In this document: positions 1-9,400 of the stretch, piece after piece | Layout: every line of letters starts with the position of its first letter | Numbering within the stretch: position 1 is the first letter of the stretch | From: Brevibacillus choshinensis | Lineage (GTDB): Bacteria; Bacillota; Bacilli; Brevibacillales; Brevibacillaceae | Reading direction: 5' to 3' | DNA: 64,000 bases | Assembly (NCBI RefSeq): GCF_001420695.1 | Contig: NZ_LJJB01000010.1 | Location: forward strand, 734,131-798,130 | The notes under the pieces: generated by a model | What the model was told of the DNA's origin: nothing | The model's input: only the letters and a program-made list of their open reading frames with translations | Databases searched by the model: none | Translations under genes and position numbers: made by a program

Positions 1-20
1 ACTTCGTTCTAAAAATGATA

Positions 21-49
21 TTGACAAGAATACGTTCATACACTAACAT
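21..49 (+). promoter_or_regulatory. Putative sigma-A promoter of the iron permease gene
   Basis: A perfect -35 hexamer TTGACA (21-26) lies 17 bases before a weaker -10 TAACAT (44-49). It sits just upstream of the Fur box and the permease start, so Fur bound at 67-81 would block early transcription. The promoter assignment is inference from hexamers and spacing. Confidence 0.5.
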
Positions 50-66
50 TCCATTGTAATCATATT

Positions 67-81
67 TGATAATGATTATCA
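67..81. promoter_or_regulatory. Fur box, perfect 7-1-7 inverted repeat
   Basis: TGATAATGATTATCA is a perfect 7-1-7 inverted repeat identical to the core Fur operator known from Bacillus. It lies between the putative promoter and the ribosome-binding site of the FTR1 permease. Iron-dependent repression of the permease and the following lipoprotein gene is therefore expected. Confidence 0.9.
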
Positions 82-110
82 ATATTAGCGTTTGCTTATT
101 AGGGGGACCT

Positions 111-1592
111 ATGCTGAAACGAATTCACTTGATACTCCTGGTTTTACTGCTGTCTTTATCATTCGTTACCCCAATGTCAGTCTGGGCAAAAAGTCAAGCG
201 GCTCAAGATATGAGCAATGCAGAAGCCTTTGTTGCCCAAGCGATTCAGGAAGCTGAGTTAGGAAAGCTAGCAGAGGCGAAGCTGTCCTATCAGAAGTTTA
301 ATGAGACGTGGCGTGAGATCGAGGATGGCGTAAAAGAAGAATCAGGCAAGGCCTACAAAGACATCGAATCTCATATGGGCAAAGTCGTGTACGCTTTTTC
401 CAGAGAGAAAAAAGATGAAGTAGTAAAAGCTTTGGAAGGCTTGAGAGATGTTAATGAGAAGTTCATCCGCGGCGAATTTCCGAAGGGTGAACAATTCAAG
501 CAGGAAAATATCTCTCTAAGCGATTTTATCGGGTACCTAGAAGGGACAAAAGAGAAAGCAGAAACCGGGGCTAGGCAAGAGGCGCTCGCAGGAATTGCCA
601 AGGTGACGGAGTCTTGGCTCAGTGTCGAAGGAATAGTTGTTGCACAATCTGCACAGGTGTACAGTGATTCTGAGAGAGACATGGTAACCATTAATGCCAT
701 GCTGGCTTCAGAGCCACCTGATTATCAAGGCGCCATTCAACTTTTGGACCAAATGATTCAGTACTTAACCCCATTGGCGGCGAAGTCAGGCTATACGATC
801 TGGGATGCAGCGATGATTATTATTCGTGAAGGCTTGGAGGCCTTATTGGTTGTCACCGCGTTACTCGCTTTTGTGAAAAAGTCAGACCAGTCTAAAGGAA
901 AGGGCTGGATTTGGACTGGCGTTACCGTTGGCCTGGCAGTGAGTGTTTTGCTAGCTGTCATGATTAAGTCAGTATTTTCATCAGGCGCCTTTGGGAACAA
1001 TAACGCATTGATTGCTGGTTGGACCGGTGTCATCGCATCTGTCATGCTGTTGTATGTGAGCTACTGGCTGCACAGTCATTCTCATATCGCGGAATGGCAA
1101 AAGTTTATTCAGGCAAAAAGCCAGACGGCGCTAAATACAGGAAAGCTGATCTCACTAGGTGTGATATCTTTCCTCGCTGTTTTCCGCGAAGGGACAGAAA
1201 CGGTTTTATTCTTCATCGGAATGGTCAACCAGATCAGTTTGCAAGATCTGATGATCGGCATGTTGATTGGTCTAGGATTGTTATGTGTAGTAGCTTATCT
1301 GATGATATTTATTGGATTGAAGCTGCCTATTCGGCCATTTTTTATGATCTCTAGCATCATCGTCTTTTATCTATGCATCAAGTTTACAGGAATGGGCATT
1401 CACAGCTTGCAATTAGCTGGCGTAATTCCGTCCTCAACTGCTCCTGGCATTCCAAGCATCGACATTTTTGCGCTTTATCCATCTCTGGAAAGTACCATTC
1501 CTCAGGTGACTCTCATCGTTGCAGCAGCGGCAGTCGTTCTGTGGAAAAAAATCAATAGCAACAAATCACAATCAAAGTATCTTTCTAAATGA
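111..1592 (+). CDS. FTR1 family iron permease with extracellular N-terminal domain
   Basis: High-affinity iron permease of the FTR1/EfeU family. ATG at 111 is chosen over an upstream TTG at 66 because it follows AGGGGG (101-106) and gives a clean signal peptide of about 27 residues ending AKS. Residues 28-240 form a helical, charged extracellular domain. About seven membrane helices follow, carrying the family's REGLE-type iron-binding motifs (IIREGLEALL and FREGTETVLF). The length of 493 residues fits the Gram-positive form that carries an extra N-terminal domain. A Fur box lies directly upstream, and a lipoprotein gene follows 17 bases downstream in the same direction, so the two probably form an iron-uptake operon. 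No EfeB-type peroxidase gene is seen here. Confidence 0.93.
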   Translation: MLKRIHLILLVLLLSLSFVTPMSVWAKSQAAQDMSNAEAFVAQAIQEAELGKLAEAKLSYQKFNETWREIEDGVKEESGKAYKDIESHMGKVVYAFSREKKDEVVKALEGLRDVNEKFIRGEFPKGEQFKQENISLSDFIGYLEGTKEKAETGARQEALAGIAKVTESWLSVEGIVVAQSAQVYSDSERDMVTINAMLASEPPDYQGAIQLLDQMIQYLTPLAAKSGYTIWDAAMIIIREGLEALLVVTALLAFVKKSDQSKGKGWIWTGVTVGLAVSVLLAVMIKSVFSSGAFGNNNALIAGWTGVIASVMLLYVSYWLHSHSHIAEWQKFIQAKSQTALNTGKLISLGVISFLAVFREGTETVLFFIGMVNQISLQDLMIGMLIGLGLLCVVAYLMIFIGLKLPIRPFFMISSIIVFYLCIKFTGMGIHSLQLAGVIPSSTAPGIPSIDIFALYPSLESTIPQVTLIVAAAAVVLWKKINSNKSQSKYLSK

Positions 1593-1609
1593 AAATTGGA
1601 GGAACTAAC

Positions 1610-2035
1610 ATGAATTCTACTCGCACTTTTCTCGCTCTGGCACTTGCAGGAATCATTAGTTTAACTGGCTGCGCATCCGCCACTACACAATCTCCCAATG
1701 CAGCTTCCGCACCTGCTCCTGCAGCAGAAGAAAAAGCTTCAGAAATCAAAGCTGGTACTGCAAAAATGCTTGAAATGACAGCTGAATTGAAAAAAGCCAT
1801 TGAAGCAGGAGACGAGTCAAACGTAAAAGCGCTTGGCCCAAAACTGGAAGAAGCGTGGGCGCCATTTGAAGATAAAGTAAAAGAGAAATACGCTGATCTC
1901 TATAAAAAAGTGGAAGATGCGCTTGATCCAACGATCGCTGGAACAGAGGCAAGTCCGCTGGATAAAGCCGCTGTCGGCAAGTTTAACGACCAATTAACCC
2001 AAGCGCTGACAGAACTCGCTGAAAAAGAAAAGTAA
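1610..2035 (+). CDS. Small lipoprotein resembling the FTR1 extracellular domain
   Basis: A 141-residue lipoprotein with a typical type II signal peptide (lipobox LTGC, Cys about residue 22) and an Ala/Pro-rich linker, then an alpha-helical domain. ATG at 1610 is preceded by GGAGGA (1598-1603). It is the second gene of the Fur-box operon. The segment WAPFEDKVKEKYADLYKKVE closely resembles WREIEDGVKEESGKAYKDIE in the extracellular part of the upstream permease, so it may be a stand-alone copy of that domain or an EfeO/EfeM-like iron-handling partner. The function is inferred from operon context. No copper-binding cupredoxin motif is visible. Confidence 0.75.
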   Translation: MNSTRTFLALALAGIISLTGCASATTQSPNAASAPAPAAEEKASEIKAGTAKMLEMTAELKKAIEAGDESNVKALGPKLEEAWAPFEDKVKEKYADLYKKVEDALDPTIAGTEASPLDKAAVGKFNDQLTQALTELAEKEK

Positions 2036-2047
2036 AAAGGAAGACGA

Positions 2048-2074
2048 AAGAGCAACGGATGATCCGTTGCTCTT
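2048..2074. terminator. Bidirectional terminator between iron operon and glutaminase operon
   Basis: Perfect 11-base arms (AAGAGCAACGG at 2048-2058 and CCGTTGCTCTT at 2064-2074) around a 5-base loop, between two convergent genes. The T-rich flank is modest on both sides. Confidence 0.7.
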
Positions 2075-2087
2075 CCTATTTTGGGGA

Positions 2088-3026
2088 TTATCCTTCCGAA
2101 AAAACATGCAATCCATATTCCTTGGACAAATCCTCCAATATCCGCATTCCTGCTACACTGTTACCTTTGTCATCGATCGCGGGGCCAATGACTCCGATCC
2201 CCATTTTGTTCGGCACCACGGCCAGAATTCCGCCGCTTACGCCGCTTTTGGCAGGAATGCCGACATGTATGGCAAATTCACCGGAAGCATTATACATACC
2301 GGATGTCATCATGATCGTTAACAGAATCTGTACGATGCATGGATCAACCAGCGGGGAATCTTTCCCCTCTATTCGGCCCCAATTGGCGAGGAACAACCCG
2401 ATTTTTGCCAAGTCACTGCAGCGTACCTGGATGGAACAAAGTTGAAAATACAGATCAAGCGCTTCTTCCACATCGGTTTCAATAATACCGGTGCTCTTCA
2501 TGAAATAAGCGAGTGAGCGGTTTCGGTCTCCAGTCGCCTTTTCTGAACGGTACACCTGTTCATTCAGCGAAATGTGAGTGTTTGCGGTCATCAGATGAAG
2601 CAGTTCACACACGCGCTGGAAACGCTCTTCTACATGGTTGCCGGCAATCATGGAGGCAATGGCAATCGCGCCGGCGTTTATCATAGGGTTTAAAGGCTTG
2701 TGATGGTCCATGGTTTCCAATTTTATGATCGAGTTGAAAGGGTCTCCGCTCGGTTCCATGCCTACCTTTGCAAATACTTTCTTCGGTCCATGATCCAATA
2801 AAGCGACCAGCAGGCTGATTACTTTCGAGATGCTTTGCAGCGTAAAGGTCGTACCGCAATCCCCTACTGAAGCGATGCCATCGTTCTTCGTCGCGACAGT
2901 AAATCCGAGGGCGGCCGGATTGGCATGGCCTAACTCCGGAATATAATCTGCGACTTTCCCGTCCGCTGTGTACTTGCGGTTGTCATCCAAGATGCGCTGT
3001 AGCGTTTTTTTGTCTGCTTGTATCAT
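2088..3026 (-). CDS. glsA: Glutaminase
   Basis: Beta-lactamase-fold glutaminase of the GlsA family, hydrolysing glutamine to glutamate and ammonia in the cytoplasm. The 312 residues match the family length. The catalytic SxxK motif appears as QSISK, with the family signature PLNPMINAGAIA. ATG at 3026 follows AAGGGGAA. It is the last gene of a three-gene minus-strand operon (aldehyde dehydrogenase, acetolactate-synthase-like protein, glutaminase) with gaps of 19 and 30 bases, and ends at a bidirectional terminator. Confidence 0.93.
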   Translation of the reverse strand: MIQADKKTLQRILDDNRKYTADGKVADYIPELGHANPAALGFTVATKNDGIASVGDCGTTFTLQSISKVISLLVALLDHGPKKVFAKVGMEPSGDPFNSIIKLETMDHHKPLNPMINAGAIAIASMIAGNHVEERFQRVCELLHLMTANTHISLNEQVYRSEKATGDRNRSLAYFMKSTGIIETDVEEALDLYFQLCSIQVRCSDLAKIGLFLANWGRIEGKDSPLVDPCIVQILLTIMMTSGMYNASGEFAIHVGIPAKSGVSGGILAVVPNKMGIGVIGPAIDDKGNSVAGMRILEDLSKEYGLHVFSEG

Positions 3027-3056
3027 GCGCTGCTTTTTCCCCTTCGGCCGGTATCT

Positions 3057-4718
3057 CTACTGCCGGCAAACCAGTTTGCCCAGATGTTGGCTCAGCTTTA
3101 GATTCTCCTCGGAATCTACGGGTATTTCAACGAGCACAATCTCATTCATGCTAAGCGCTTTTTTCAATGCAGCTTCCAGTTCGGTGACATGGCTGACACG
3201 CATGCCAGTGATGCCAAAGCTTTCGGCAAAACGGACAAAATCAGGATTTTCAAATTCTACCCCATAGCTTGCGTCGAAACGATTTTTCAACTTCCAATCA
3301 ATTAATCCATACTTGGAGTCATTGAGCAGAAGGATGGTGAATGCTATACCCAAACGTTTCGCGGTTTCTATTTCTACTCCATTCATTAAGAATCCGCCGT
3401 CTCCTGTAATGCAAATGACTGGATCATCGGGACAAGCTATTTTTGCACCGATCGCTCCTGGAACGGCGATCCCCATGGATGCAAAACCATTGGAGATGAC
3501 GACGCGATTCGGGAGCTTGGGTTGGTAATTACGCGCGATCCAAAGTTTATGGGCACCCACATCGGATATCACAATCGTGTTGTCATTTGCGTTTTTGGAA
3601 ACTTCATCCAGAATAGTCATCAGTTTGATCCTGACGCCCCCATCTTCCAAATGAATGGAAGCCTCTTCATTGATCTGCGCCAGTTCCTGCTTTAGTTTTT
3701 GATGAAGTTCTCCGCCAGGCATCCACGCCTTCGCGCCTTTGTGATGTTCCGTCAGATACCCCAATGCGGCCTGGATATCCCCAACTAATTCCGCCACGAC
3801 TGGATAATGCTCATCCACCTCAGCTGGTAGCGTATCCATATGAATGATTGGCGTGAGATTATTTTCGTTCCAGTAGATAGGCAGGTATTCCACAAAATCG
3901 TAGCCGATCGCAATGATCAGATCCGCTTCATGAATCCCGCACAATACATAATCCTTCATTTGCAGTCCTACCGTATACATGTTCAAGGGATGATCGGGAG
4001 GCAATACTCCTTTTGCCATGAACGTATGGGCGACTGGTGCCTTCAGCGACTCAGCAAATGCTTGCAATTCTTTGGAAGCCTGCTGCCTTATCACACCGTT
4101 CCCGGCAATAATGAACGGTTTTTTGCTAGCAGCTATCAATTCCAAGGCTTTTTCCATGCTATCCGCAGAGGGTACGGTTCGCGGCAGCTCTGTTTTAGGA
4201 AGCGTCTTCTTGTCGATATCATCTGCTGCCATATCTTCAGGAAGCTCGATATGAACTGCTCCAGGCTTCTCCATTTCCGCCAGTTTAAAAGCTTTCCGGA
4301 CGATTTCCGGGATCGTCTCAGGCCGCTTTACCTGGATCGACCATTTTGTCACAGGTTTGAACATGGCCACGACATCAATATATTGGTGCGATTCTTTATG
4401 CATCCGTTCCAAACCGGCTTGTCCCGTAATCGCGACCACAGGGGCATGATCCAGATTGGCGTCACCTATGCCTGTAAGCAAATTGGTTGCCCCCGGTCCC
4501 AAAGTGGCGAGGCAAACTCCTGCCTTCCCGGTTAACCTTCCGTAAACGTCAGCCATGAAGGCCGCCCCTTGCTCATGCCTGACAGCCACAAATTGAATTT
4601 GGTCAGAAGAAGCTAACGAATGAACAAAATCGATATTTTCTTCCCCTGGAATTCCAAATATGTACTGTACCCCTTCATTTTCCAAACACTCGACCATCAA
4701 ATCCGTCGCTTTCATCAT
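3057..4718 (-). CDS. Thiamine-diphosphate enzyme, acetolactate synthase large-subunit family
   Basis: A 553-residue ThDP-dependent enzyme of the acetolactate synthase/AlsS type. The ThDP-activating glutamate lies in RHEQGAAF near residue 50. The ThDP-Mg motif starts at GDGGFLMN and closes with LLNDSKYG. The middle domain contains EYLPIYWN, similar to catabolic AlsS (EYDPKFWN). No regulatory small subunit or acetolactate decarboxylase gene is adjacent, which is unusual for both anabolic and catabolic acetolactate synthases. The exact product therefore remains open. Two adjacent ATGs (4718, 4715) follow GGGGGTG, so the start is uncertain by one codon. Confidence 0.82.
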   Translation of the reverse strand: MMKATDLMVECLENEGVQYIFGIPGEENIDFVHSLASSDQIQFVAVRHEQGAAFMADVYGRLTGKAGVCLATLGPGATNLLTGIGDANLDHAPVVAITGQAGLERMHKESHQYIDVVAMFKPVTKWSIQVKRPETIPEIVRKAFKLAEMEKPGAVHIELPEDMAADDIDKKTLPKTELPRTVPSADSMEKALELIAASKKPFIIAGNGVIRQQASKELQAFAESLKAPVAHTFMAKGVLPPDHPLNMYTVGLQMKDYVLCGIHEADLIIAIGYDFVEYLPIYWNENNLTPIIHMDTLPAEVDEHYPVVAELVGDIQAALGYLTEHHKGAKAWMPGGELHQKLKQELAQINEEASIHLEDGGVRIKLMTILDEVSKNANDNTIVISDVGAHKLWIARNYQPKLPNRVVISNGFASMGIAVPGAIGAKIACPDDPVICITGDGGFLMNGVEIETAKRLGIAFTILLLNDSKYGLIDWKLKNRFDASYGVEFENPDFVRFAESFGITGMRVSHVTELEAALKKALSMNEIVLVEIPVDSEENLKLSQHLGKLVCRQ

Positions 4719-4737
4719 TTCACCCCCAAGAATGAAT

Positions 4738-6162
4738 TTAGCGCCAATGGAAACTCACAAACTTTTCCTCCATCATATCCATCATTGCAAACTTGACGCC
4801 TTCTCTGCCTGTCCCACTGTCTTTGATTCCGCCATACGGCATGTGATCCAAGCGAAAGGTAGGGATATCATTAATCAGTACTCCACCCGTTTCGATCTCA
4901 TGGATACACGTAAACGCTCGATTGATGTCGCGGGTATACACTCCAGCATTCAGTCCGTACCGGGAATCATTGACCAATTGGATTGCCTCTTCTAATCTTT
5001 CAAATGGCATTACGCTAACGATCGGACCGAACACTTCTTCCTGGATGACCTTGGCTTGATGGGGGACGTCAGTCAATATAGCGGGTATCATGATTGGCCC
5101 CTCCACGGTTCCTCCGTACTCCACCTTTGCACCTAGCCCTACCGCCTCCGAAATCCAAGTGGCCAAACGATCCAATGAATCCTTGTTGATCACCGCAGTA
5201 ATATCCGTATTTTCATCGAAAGGAGAACCGATTACCAACTGCTTTGTACGGGTAACCATTTTTTTCAGGAACGTTTCATACAAGGAGCGATGCACATAAA
5301 TACGTTGGATGGAAATGCATACTTGGCCGTTATACGAAAACGCCCCCTCTACGACTCGATCCATAATGGCGTCTGCATCCATTCCTTCATCGACGATCAA
5401 GGCAGAGTTGGATCCCAGTTCTAATGTTACTTTACGAAATTCAGCAAGCTTGCGGATCTCCTTGCCCACTCTGGGACTCCCGGTAAACGTAATGTTCTTT
5501 ACGTACGGGTGTGTGTTCAGGACTGGCCCCAATTCTGGCCCCAACCCAGGAATGATATTGAGTACGCCATCCGGCAATCCCGCCTCTTGAAAAAGCTCTG
5601 CAAGAAATAGAGAACTGAGCGGTGTCTTCTCTGCCGGTTTCAATACGATGGAATTGCCTGCAGCGATCGCTGGTCCCACTTTGTGCGCGACCAAATTAAA
5701 GGGAAAATTGAACGGAGTAATCGCCGAAACCACGCCCATAGGCACTCTCATCGTGAAACCGACTCGATTTTCCCCACCCACAGCCGCATCCATAGGAATC
5801 CGCTCACCGTATATCCGTTTGGCTTCTTCGGCAGCAAATTGGTACGTCTGGATGGTACGTATGATTTCTGTGCGAGCGGATTTCATCGGCTTTGCCGCCT
5901 CCGAGGCAATAATCCGTGCGGCTTCTTCTTTTCTTTGCTCCAAAAGCTGAACGGCGTTCGATAGAATCTGGGATCTCTCATGGGCGGGCATGTGTTTGAA
6001 TTCTTGAAAGGCGGAATGTGCCCCTTCAATGGCTATTTTTGCATCTTCTACTGTGGCTTGGGCGATATGGGCGATGACCGCTCCATTAGAGGGAGAGTGT
6101 AACGGTTCATACTGTTTACCCTCCACCCACTTTCCATTGATCCACAGATGCCATTTATCCAT
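4738..6162 (-). CDS. NAD(P)-dependent aldehyde dehydrogenase
   Basis: Aldehyde dehydrogenase superfamily protein of 474 residues. The start at 6162 (MDKWHLWINGKW) is preferred to an upstream ATG at 6267 because AAGGGAGAG precedes it at suitable spacing and the product then has the usual length. Catalytic Cys is in GQVCISIQR, the general-base Glu in LELGSNSA, and the cofactor motif is FTGSPRVG. It is the first gene of the operon with the acetolactate-synthase-like gene (19-base gap) and glutaminase. Substrate is not evident; the family includes lactaldehyde and succinate-semialdehyde dehydrogenases. Confidence 0.88.
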   Translation of the reverse strand: MDKWHLWINGKWVEGKQYEPLHSPSNGAVIAHIAQATVEDAKIAIEGAHSAFQEFKHMPAHERSQILSNAVQLLEQRKEEAARIIASEAAKPMKSARTEIIRTIQTYQFAAEEAKRIYGERIPMDAAVGGENRVGFTMRVPMGVVSAITPFNFPFNLVAHKVGPAIAAGNSIVLKPAEKTPLSSLFLAELFQEAGLPDGVLNIIPGLGPELGPVLNTHPYVKNITFTGSPRVGKEIRKLAEFRKVTLELGSNSALIVDEGMDADAIMDRVVEGAFSYNGQVCISIQRIYVHRSLYETFLKKMVTRTKQLVIGSPFDENTDITAVINKDSLDRLATWISEAVGLGAKVEYGGTVEGPIMIPAILTDVPHQAKVIQEEVFGPIVSVMPFERLEEAIQLVNDSRYGLNAGVYTRDINRAFTCIHEIETGGVLINDIPTFRLDHMPYGGIKDSGTGREGVKFAMMDMMEEKFVSFHWR

Positions 6163-6268
6163 AAAGCAGTCTCTCCCTTCGAATCCGTCGGCCTGACATA
6201 TACTGTCGAGTGAAACAGTCGGCATTAGTGTTTCATCTGGCTCCGTTTTTATGTAGCACTTTTCCAAT

Positions 6269-6325
6269 AAAAATAGCTGTCATATGGTCGGTCCGTTGCT
6301 CGACCAACCAATGACAGCTATTTTT
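6269..6325 (-). terminator. Terminator with perfect 15-bp arms, downstream of first beta-helix gene
   Basis: Arms AAAAATAGCTGTCAT (6269-6283) and its exact complement (6311-6325) enclose a second inverted repeat. Read on the minus strand it ends in TATTTTTATT. It separates the beta-helix gene from the aldehyde dehydrogenase operon. Confidence 0.8.
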
Positions 6326-6335
6326 ATATTTTGTA

Positions 6336-6401
6336 TCAGTCCCAGGCAAATCTCTGTTCCTTCCACGGATCTCCGTGGCTATCCCAAAGCAACCGCTCCA
6401 G
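6336..6401 (-). pseudogene. Vestigial 3' end of a molybdopterin oxidoreductase gene (copy 1)
   Basis: Read on the minus strand in the correct frame, this stretch encodes WDSHGDPWKEQRFAWD and a stop. Twelve of these residues (GDPWKEQRFAWD) are identical to the C-terminus of the intact YuiH-like oxidoreductase at 13684-14283. It starts a few bases after the stop of the first beta-helix gene and has no start codon or ribosome-binding site of its own. It appears to be a gene-tail remnant moved together with the beta-helix gene. Confidence 0.8.
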
Positions 6402-6405
6402 TCTA

Positions 6406-9400
6406 CTAAGTCCTCCCACAAATACCCGCAGGATTACTGGTTCTGCAACGATTTTCAACAAGGTTGTTACTCAGATCATTAATGTCAAAGGGGGTATTGT
6501 TTTTTAGCCTGTTTCGAATGATAGCGTGATTGCTTCCGTGCAGTTCTATTCCGTTCTCTTCGTTTTCATTCAGCGTGTTCTCCTGGATGACAGTAAAGTC
6601 TGTACTCCCACCGAGAAAGATTCCGCTTCTTTTATTCTCGGTGATCACGTTTTTCGCGATCACGTCCATGCCATCTCCGAAAGTAGCAATCCCGCTGCCT
6701 TGATTGTTTCGAATCTCGTTCTGCAGGATGTAATTACGGTCGCTTAGGCCATTCGTTTGTATACCATTACCGCCTGCTTCCTCTATTTTGTTTTGCCAGA
6801 GTAAGTTCATGCTGGTAAGAAGTATTCCATTTCCCCCAACGTTCTTGATATGGTTGCGAATCAAACTGTTCGCTACACCAAAATTCATCAGGATACCATC
6901 TTTTACATAGTTTCGGATCGTAAATCCTTTAATCTCAACTCCTGTAGCGGCCAGAACAAATGCATTGGAGAGCGTACCCTCCCCATCAAGGACAGCATTG
7001 TCACCTTTCGCGATGATGCGAATAAAGTTTGTGCTCACTTCAACCGCTTCATGGAATACCCCATCTGCCACCAGGATGACATCCCCAGGTTGGGCAATAT
7101 TGACTGCCCGTTGAATCGTAGGCTGATCGGAGGGAACTCGAATGACCCGAATGATTTTTTGGCGGCAAATTCTTGACGGGTCGCTGGTCTTGCATTTGTT
7201 ATTGACGAAGTGGTTACCGGTGCCGTTATCATCGATGTCTACACGTCTATTCTTTTTGAACCTGTTCTGAATGATAGCGTTATTATTTCCGTTTATTTCA
7301 ATCCCATCTTCGTCATTCTTTTTTATCTTATTCTCTTCGATGAGGTTGAGCGTGCTGTCAGCGCTGATCAAGATTCCACTTCCGGCATTCTTCTCGATAT
7401 AATTATCCGCAATCACGTTATCGAAAGAATCGATTCCTTCAATAGAGATTCCCTCTTGCTTGTTCTTCCGCACATGATTATCGATGATATAGTTTTCCTG
7501 TCCAAAATCCCGGATTCCATCCGCCCCGGATTCTTCCACTATGCTTCTCCAAACCAGGCTGCCCGTTGAGTTCAAAAGCTCGATCCCGTTTCCCCTGACC
7601 TCTTTTATACGGTTATTGATAAAGCTGTTAAAAGAACCGCTTACAGCGAGAATGCCGTCATTGCAGTAGTTTTTTATCTTGAATCCTTTAATCTCTACAC
7701 CCGAAATTTCAGTAAATTGCGAGGCTGGAAAAAGGAAGAATCCATTCGCCCGTTTTCCCTTACCATCAAGGACAGCATCGTCACCTTCCGCGATGATACG
7801 AATAAAACTTGTAGCCACTTCAACTGCTTCATGGTACACCCCATCTGCCACCAGGATGACATCGCCCTCTTGGGCAGCATTGACTGCCTTTTGGATGGTA
7901 GGCTGATCGTCGGGGACTTTAATGACCGCTACTACTTTTTCAGCACAGATGCCCGTAGGATTACTGGCCTTGCATCTGTTGTTGACAAAGTGGTTGTTGC
8001 TATCGACGATGTCAAAGGGTTTATTATTCTCTACCTTGTTTCGAATCAGAGAGGTGTTTCCGATGTTAAACTCGATTCCATTTCCTTTGTTTTCGGTAAC
8101 GTTATTTTCCTCGACGATACTCAAGGGGCTTTTGTTGATAAAGATACCTCTTCCTTTGTTCCCTCGAACATTGTTATTCGCTATGAGACTGCCACTTATT
8201 CCTCTTAGTAACAGAGTGAATTCAAGAATAATCCCGTTGCTATCATTGCACTGCACATCGTTATTAAGAATACTTGTCGCAGCACTGGCAAAAGCACGTA
8301 TGCCGTTACCCCCTGCATCCTTTACCGTGTTTTTCCAAAGGAAATGGTCAACTGTAAAATTGAGATCAATACCACTTTTACGAACGTCTGTTATGTGATT
8401 CTCAAGAATATTGATGTCAGTGTTGCTATCGTCAACGCGGATACCGTTGCCGCTTTTTTGTATGTGATTTTGCCAAATGAGGTTACCTCCTGATACACTT
8501 GTATTCACAACCTCAATTCCATTCCCCCCCACATTCTTGATCTTATTGTTGATGAAACTGTTGCCAGCACCAAATCGAACGAAAATTCCGTCATTTACAT
8601 AGTTTTTGATTGTAAAACCTTTAATCTCCACTCCCGAAACAAGATCGAAGAAAGGAACAAACGTAAGGAAGAACGCATTGGAACGGATCCCCTTTCCGTC
8701 AAGGACGGCATCGTTTCCTTCCGCGATGATACGGATAAAAGGTGTGAATACTTCAACCGCTTCATGGTAAACCCCATCCGCGACAAGGATCACATCACCC
8801 CTTTGCGCAACATCAACCGCCACTTGAATAGAAGGTTGATCGCTTGGAACTCGAATGACTCCGATTACTTTCTCCGAGCAAATGCTGGCGGGGACGCTGG
8901 TCTTGCATTGGTTGTTCACAAAGTGGTTGTTTGTTCCATGATCAACGATGTCAACGATCGCATTACGCTCTACTCTGTTCCGAATAAAAGCATTATTGTT
9001 TCCGTTTATTTCGATCCCGTTTTGATTGTTTTCTTCGATCACGTTTTCCTCGATGATGGTTACCTCGCTGGTTGCCTCAACGAATATTCCATTTCCCTCA
9101 TTCTTCTTAACATGATTTGCCGTAATGACGCCACTAAAAGAATCAAGTGATATCCCGTTTCCTCTGTTGTTTTGTATTTGATTCTTGACGATATAGTTAT
9201 TGGAACTAAAGGAGAGTTGAAGTCCGTTTCCACCAACTCCCTCTATGTGGTTTTCCAAAACTAATAAACCGGTTGTATTAACGGCCTCAATTCCATGAGT
9301 GCCAACGTTTCGTATCTGATTCTCGATAAGAAAGGAAGATTGACGGAAAATCAAGATACCGCTCCCGCTAACGTTTTCTATTGTGTTTTGCCAGGCAAAG

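Noticed and set aside
6233-6421. Small minus-strand reading frame across the beta-helix terminator
   Set aside because: It crosses the hairpin 6269-6325 and reads the oxidoreductase vestige in the wrong frame; no ribosome-binding site.
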